Source: JBAXHO01 sp037138855 (GTDB lineage: Bacteria; Patescibacteriota; Dojkabacteria; B142; OLB20). From it: a stretch of 9,856 nt of DNA. Where the stretch lies: the NCBI GenBank assembly GCA_037138855.1, contig JBAXHO010000063.1, positions 1 to 9,856 of the forward strand. The letters are read 5' to 3'. The notes under the pieces are model-generated. The model had not been told where the DNA came from. It ran no database searches and worked only from the letters and a program-made list of their open reading frames with translations. The translations under genes were made by a program, and so were the position numbers. This document shows, in pieces, positions 7,128-9,856 of the stretch; the stretch's first letter is position 1, and every line of letters starts with the position of its first letter.

Positions 7128-7406
7128 TTGAAAAAATCTACATTAAAAACAAAATTTAAATTAAATCCTAATCTAATTATTTCTGATTTAATCGAGCAAT
7201 ATCCTGAAGCAGGTTTATTTTTAATTACAGAATACGGAATTAATTGTGTCAATTGTTTCGCTGCAGGATATGACACTTTAAAAGAAGGTGCTGAAATTCA
7301 TGGTATTGTTGGTAAAGATTTTAAAGATATGTTAGCTGCTTTAGAGAAATTTATTTTGAATGATATTCCAGCTAATGAAGATCACAGCCATAGTTCCAGT
7401 TTATAA
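7128..7406 (+). CDS. DUF1858-type small protein with CxxC (hybrid-cluster-associated disulfide domain family)
   Basis: Small cytosolic protein, 92 residues from TTG at 7128. It matches the DUF1858/hybrid-cluster-protein-associated disulfide domain pattern: a short basic lead, ISDLIEQYPEAG (18-29), then EYGINCVNCFAAGYDTLKEGAEIHGI (35-60) with C40 and C43, and a helical end. The family's role is poorly defined; the CxxC suggests redox or metal-linked function. A longer frame from GTG at 7050 would add 26 residues rich in Tyr, Lys, Asn and Phe that look like translated AT-rich DNA, and a TATAAT lies inside it, so I prefer the short form. The tail carries HSHS. The 3' end overlaps the glycosyltransferase start by 32 nt in another frame, which implies co-transcription and probably translational coupling. 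Confidence 0.75.
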   Translation: MKKSTLKTKFKLNPNLIISDLIEQYPEAGLFLITEYGINCVNCFAAGYDTLKEGAEIHGIVGKDFKDMLAALEKFILNDIPANEDHSHSSSL

Positions 7407-8100
7407 TAATGTCAATACAGTATTAACTGTTCTTAATGCTCTTAACTCTTCAAAAATAATCAGTGAAATTATCGTTTGTAATGATTCCTCAAAAGATAAC
7501 TCCCTAGAAGTTATTAATAATTTTTCTTCACGAAAAATTATTATCTTAAATAATTCAATTAATCTTGGCAAAGGTGGAACTGTAGTAAAAGCAATTAAAA
7601 TTGCTGAAAACAACTGCATTTTTTTATGTGATGCTGATTTGTCCAAATTAAGTGCTCAGCACATTGATAAGATGATTGAGGAGTATTCCAATAAAAAAAC
7701 TGACATGATAATTGGTTACAATAGTGCCGATGATTTTATCTATTTTAATCCATTTTTAAAATTCATCAGAACACTTAGTGGACAAAGAATATTAAATCGA
7801 AATTTACTCTCTGATTATCTGGATTTAATCAAAAATTCAGGTAATGGTATGGAACAAATCATCAATTTTGCTTTACGTAACAAATCAGTTAAATTGATTG
7901 ATCTTGGAGATATTGGTCATATTCTAAAATATCAACGGAAAGACAAATTACGATCAACTCTAGAATACTTGAAACAAGGCAAGCAAATTTTTGTAACGGA
8001 TTTTCGTTTAAAAAAGATTCTTAGTAAATCAAAAGAAAAATTTAAAATTAAGCCATATCTTTCGCTCTGGCATTTTGATTATCAGGAAGACGGAGTCTGA
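7375..8100 (+). CDS. Glycosyltransferase family 2 (polyprenyl-phosphate glycosyltransferase-like)
   Basis: GT-A fold glycosyltransferase, 241 residues from ATG 7375. Motifs: MKITAIVPVYN at the start, CNDSSKDNS (35-43, nucleotide-binding Asp), NLGKGG (63-68), CDADLS (85-90, DxD metal site), and SGQRILNRNLL (135-145), which resembles the SGxR(A)L block of dolichyl-phosphate-mannose/glucose-synthase-like enzymes. NGMEQ (157-161) corresponds to the family's (G)xxxE region. No membrane segment is evident, so it probably works at the membrane face on a lipid-phosphate acceptor; donor and acceptor are unknown. An in-frame ATG at 7360 would add MIFQL, but the canonical GT2 start is at 7375. It overlaps the upstream CxxC protein gene by 32 nt and ends in TGA. 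Confidence 0.85.
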   Translation: MKITAIVPVYNNVNTVLTVLNALNSSKIISEIIVCNDSSKDNSLEVINNFSSRKIIILNNSINLGKGGTVVKAIKIAENNCIFLCDADLSKLSAQHIDKMIEEYSNKKTDMIIGYNSADDFIYFNPFLKFIRTLSGQRILNRNLLSDYLDLIKNSGNGMEQIINFALRNKSVKLIDLGDIGHILKYQRKDKLRSTLEYLKQGKQIFVTDFRLKKILSKSKEKFKIKPYLSLWHFDYQEDGV

Positions 8101-8107
8101 AGGAAAG

Positions 8108-8142
8108 TAGTCAGTAGATGATAGACTGTAGAAAGCAGACTG
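8108..8142. repeat. Heptad array, left polarity (downstream of the glycosyltransferase)
   Basis: Five contiguous 7-mers: TAGTCAG, TAGATGA, TAGACTG, TAGAAAG, CAGACTG. It begins 8 nt after the glycosyltransferase stop. Its reverse complement pairs imperfectly with the array at 8163-8197 (about 18 of 25 positions over the best stretch), giving a hairpin with an unrelated AT-rich loop. Confidence 0.75.
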
Positions 8143-8162
8143 GAAAACCAAATTATTCAATC

Positions 8163-8197
8163 CTGACTACCGACTACTAAATACCGACTACATTATA
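8163..8197. repeat. Heptad array, right polarity
   Basis: Five contiguous 7-mers: CTGACTA, CCGACTA, CTAAATA, CCGACTA, CATTATA. CTGACTA is the exact reverse complement of TAGTCAG at 8108-8114. The array directly abuts the palindrome at 8198. Confidence 0.75.
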
Positions 8198-8213
8198 GAG
8201 ACATTAATGTCTC
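8198..8213. repeat. Perfect 16-bp palindrome followed by CCCCTAT
   Basis: GAGACATTAATGTCTC is fully self-complementary and sits between the convergent glycosyltransferase and xseB genes. It could be a protein-binding site or part of a hairpin. The right flank CCCCTAT recalls the CCCCTAC flanking the half-element near 9746. No T-tract is present on either strand. Confidence 0.7.
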
Positions 8214-8219
8214 CCCTAT

Positions 8220-8268
8220 CTAATTTCTGATTTCCGTTCACCGATCACCGTTTTCCGGATTTCAGTCT
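8220..8268. repeat. Heptad array running into the xseB stop codon
   Basis: Seven contiguous 7-mers: CTAATTT, CTGATTT, CCGTTCA, CCGATCA, CCGTTTT, CCGGATT, TCAGTCT. The last contains the xseB TGA stop (8262-8264) and its penultimate codon. CTGATTT, CCGTTTT and the 11-mer GATTTCAGTCT also occur next to the end of dnaE (143-187). Confidence 0.8.
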
Positions 8269-8468
8269 TCATATTTCACCTTGATCTCATTAATTTTCAA
8301 TTCCAGGCCGGTTAATTCTTGCTTAATATCATTAATAAGTTCCATAGCTTCTTGATATTTGGCAATATCTTTTTCCAGTTCGAATTCTTTTTCAGAGGCA
8401 TCAAAATATGCCAGTAGTTCATCTACTTTTTTAATTTTGGCATTTAAAGATTCTTTTTGTGCTTTCAT
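8262..8468 (-). CDS. xseB: Exodeoxyribonuclease VII small subunit (XseB)
   Basis: Small subunit of exonuclease VII, which binds several copies to the XseA C-terminal helices and is needed for activity on single-stranded DNA. It has 68 residues, slightly short for the family (about 70-85), and is almost wholly helical. The pattern KIKKVDELLAYFDASEKEFELEKDIAKYQEAMELINDIKQEL fits the XseB two-helix hairpin, with FELEKDIAKYQEA at the usual (LP)LEESLxxYEEG position. It starts with ATG 6 nt after the xseA stop, so the two are one operon. The C-terminal YED and TGA are encoded at the edge of a heptad repeat. Confidence 0.88.
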   Translation of the reverse strand: MKAQKESLNAKIKKVDELLAYFDASEKEFELEKDIAKYQEAMELINDIKQELTGLELKINEIKVKYED

Positions 8469-8474
8469 AATTGA

Positions 8475-9671
8475 TTATTTTTGAGAAATTAATTTAATAA
8501 TTTGTGAATTTATTTTACCGTCTTTCACCTGAATATCAATTTGTTCATTTATTTTGACTTGCTTGATACTATTGATATAGTGTCCATTTTTTTGGAGCAA
8601 TGCATAACCTCTTTGGAGAATCTTTTGTGGATTATTCGCTTCAATCAGTTTAGTTAGAGTTTCGATTTTAGTACGAATGATATTGTTTTTTACAAAAATC
8701 TGCTTAGCTTTAATTTTAAGCAGTTCTAGTTTGGCAGTAAGACTTGAAGTAATAATCATAAAAAAATTGTGAATTAGGGATTCCTTTTTGAGTAATTCTA
8801 ATTGTTGAAATTGAATTTTCTTAATTAATTGTTGATAAAAGTTATTTCCTTGTAAAACAAGAGTTTCCAGATAAGAATTGTTTTGAGCAACTAGATAATA
8901 AGCTGCTTGCGAAGGAGTGGAAGCCCTGATATCAGCGACAAAATCTGCAATAGATTCATCTCTTTCATGACCTACTCCTACTACGACAGGAATTTTAGCA
9001 GCAAAGATTTCCCTCGCAATAATTTCATCATTAAATGTGATCAGATCTTCGAGACTGCCACCGCCTCTTATTAAGACAATACAATCATAGCCACTCATTT
9101 CAGTTAGTAATTGTAAAATGGATTTAATTTCTAGCTGAGAGTATTTTCCTTGCACCTGGACAGGATAAAAATCAACTGCAATATTAGCATGATTTTCTTG
9201 AAGAATTTTGACAAAATCACCATAGGCTGCAGAATCTTTTGCTGTAATTAAGGCAATCTTCGTAATAATTTCTGGTAAAGGACGTTTCCGTTCTTCGTTA
9301 AATAAGCCTTCCTCTGAAAGTTGTGCTTTTAATTGATCATAAGCTGCCTTTAGTGCTCCTTCACCCAGTGGTAAAATTTTAAAGATATTTAACGAAAGTC
9401 TTCCACTTGGTGACCAGATTTGGGGTGTGCCCCAGCAAGCTACTTGCATCCCTTCTTGAACAAAATTAAGTCCTTGAATCCGGGGACGAAAACCAGAGAG
9501 ATTGACAACGGCTTGTTCTTTGAGATCTTTCAGTACGATATTGACACCACCTTTTGTAGAAATGTTTAATTGAGTGATCTCCCCTTCTACAATAAATTCG
9601 CCAAGTGATCCCAGATAAGAATTCAAAACATGATTAAATTGTCCAACTGTAAGACGGTTTTCTGGTTGCAT
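8475..9671 (-). CDS. xseA: Exodeoxyribonuclease VII large subunit (XseA)
   Basis: Catalytic subunit of exonuclease VII, degrading single-stranded DNA to short oligonucleotides, 398 residues. An N-terminal OB fold (about 5-101: LTVGQFNHVLNSYL, EGEITQL, QVACWGTPQ) precedes the nuclease domain. There LITAKDSAAYGDF (141-153), IRGGGSLEDL (201-210), FNDE (213-216) and VGHERDESIADFVADIRASTPSQAA (233-257) are clear. D152, R202, H235 and D238 correspond, at a constant offset of -3, to the E. coli catalytic residues as I recall them (D155, R205, H238, D241). A long helical region (about 262-345) should bind XseB, and a C-terminal beta segment with ILQRGYALLQ (351-360) closes the protein. The ATG is directly preceded by a perfect hairpin, with no Shine-Dalgarno. 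Confidence 0.95.
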   Translation of the reverse strand: MQPENRLTVGQFNHVLNSYLGSLGEFIVEGEITQLNISTKGGVNIVLKDLKEQAVVNLSGFRPRIQGLNFVQEGMQVACWGTPQIWSPSGRLSLNIFKILPLGEGALKAAYDQLKAQLSEEGLFNEERKRPLPEIITKIALITAKDSAAYGDFVKILQENHANIAVDFYPVQVQGKYSQLEIKSILQLLTEMSGYDCIVLIRGGGSLEDLITFNDEIIAREIFAAKIPVVVGVGHERDESIADFVADIRASTPSQAAYYLVAQNNSYLETLVLQGNNFYQQLIKKIQFQQLELLKKESLIHNFFMIITSSLTAKLELLKIKAKQIFVKNNIIRTKIETLTKLIEANNPQKILQRGYALLQKNGHYINSIKQVKINEQIDIQVKDGKINSQIIKLISQK

Positions 9672-9699
9672 GTATGGTCGTATTGCTATACGACCATAC
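9672..9699. repeat. Perfect 12-bp-stem hairpin abutting the xseA start codon
   Basis: Left arm GTATGGTCGTAT, 4-nt loop TGCT, right arm ATACGACCATAC. It begins one base beyond the ATG (9669-9671), so in the xseA mRNA it fills the region where a ribosome-binding site would lie. The core CGTATTGC is shared with 9732-9739. It may be a REP-like mobile palindrome or an RNA element that limits xseA translation. Confidence 0.85.
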
Positions 9700-9713
9700 T
9701 ATCATTTTTATTC

Positions 9714-9752
9714 CATATTGCAAATTAATGACGTATTGCAATATGCCCCTAC
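9714..9752. repeat. Second palindrome with CGTATTGC core and CCCCTAC flank
   Basis: CATATTGCAA (9714-9723) and TTGCAATATG (9736-9745) form a perfect 10-bp inverted repeat around a 12-nt loop. The right side from 9732 parallels the hairpin at 9679-9699 base for base at about 17 of 24 positions, so it looks like a half or decayed copy of the same element. Confidence 0.65.
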
Positions 9753-9790
9753 AAATGTAACCTTTTTCCTGAAAAAATTTAACCTCCCCA

Positions 9791-9804
9791 TTCATAATTC
9801 ATAA
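9791..9804. repeat. Two tandem TTCATAA heptads
   Basis: An exact two-copy heptamer in the gene-free right edge. The 10-mer ATTCATAATT spanning its start also occurs at 3901-3910 in the large heptad region. Short, so it could be coincidental. Confidence 0.4.
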
Positions 9805-9805
9805 T

Positions 9806-9822
9806 GGCGTTGTTGCATAAAT
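9806..9822. mobile_element. Possible insertion-sequence terminal repeat (IS5/IS903-like)
   Basis: GGCGTTGTTGCATAAAT resembles the ends of IS903-group elements (remembered form GGCTTTGTTGAATAAATC). No transposase or partner repeat is in view; the element, if real, would continue beyond the right edge. This rests on recall of the terminal sequence only. Confidence 0.25.
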
Positions 9823-9856
9823 AAATTACGTAAGTATATTTTACCCCTTTCCCCAA

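Noticed and set aside
7401..7646. 81-codon minus-strand frame opposite the glycosyltransferase
   Set aside because: Antisense to the conserved GT2 core motifs, with no independent support.
5733..8264. TGA recoded as glycine (code 25), as in some CPR phyla
   Set aside because: ftsW, the glycosyltransferase and xseB end at TGA at family-typical lengths, and no gene here contains an internal in-frame TGA.
9763..9776. TTTTTC-CT-GAAAAA mini-hairpin as a terminator
   Set aside because: The stem is six A-T-dominated pairs with a 2-nt loop, too tight and weak for an intrinsic terminator.

Overview
This is an AT-rich (roughly two-thirds A+T by eye) bacterial chromosome segment with eight protein-coding genes, all housekeeping or cell-envelope in type. 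TGA acts as a normal stop (the ftsW, glycosyltransferase and xseB reading frames end on it at family-typical lengths), so this is not a code-25 Gracilibacteria/Absconditabacteria genome. Weak or absent Shine-Dalgarno sequences, a short DnaE with a complete PHP metal site, a GalU-like enzyme with a divergent C-terminal motif and a small DUF1858-type protein suggest a Candidatus Patescibacteria (CPR) lineage using code 11. That placement is an inference from protein style, not a search result.

Layout, left to right: dnaE (leftward, 188-3646); a repeat-filled gap (3647-3964); a membrane-anchored lysozyme/transglycosylase-like protein (leftward); a divergent promoter region; a galU-like UTP-glucose-1-phosphate uridylyltransferase (rightward); ftsW (leftward, convergent with galU); a DUF1858-type CxxC protein overlapping a GT2 glycosyltransferase (rightward pair); and the exonuclease VII genes xseA-xseB (leftward operon). 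Themes are replication and DNA maintenance (DnaE, ExoVII) and cell wall or surface glycan synthesis and remodelling (FtsW, lysozyme-like protein, GalU, GT2). No RNA gene, CRISPR array, defence gene or intact mobile element is visible.

The unusual part is between the genes. Several intergenic spaces carry degenerate 7-bp periodic repeats. On the right of a gap they read (+ strand) as words close to C-Y-R-R-H-T-W, such as CTGATTT, CCGATTA, CCGACTA and CTAGATA. On the left they appear as the reverse complement (TAGTCAG, TATCTAG and similar), so gaps tend to be inverted pairs of heptad arrays. Identical words recur kilobases apart (CTGATTT at 143, 5723 and 8227; CCGTTTT at 181 and 8248). The arrays run into the stop codons of ftsW and xseB and touch that of dnaE. 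One stretch is a perfect (TATCTAG)6 microsatellite.

A second family of palindromes also occurs: a perfect 12-bp-stem hairpin abutting the xseA start codon, a related half-element 40 bp upstream of it, and a 16-bp perfect palindrome between the glycosyltransferase and xseB. The extreme right edge has a sequence resembling the terminal repeat of an IS5/IS903-type insertion sequence, with no transposase in view.
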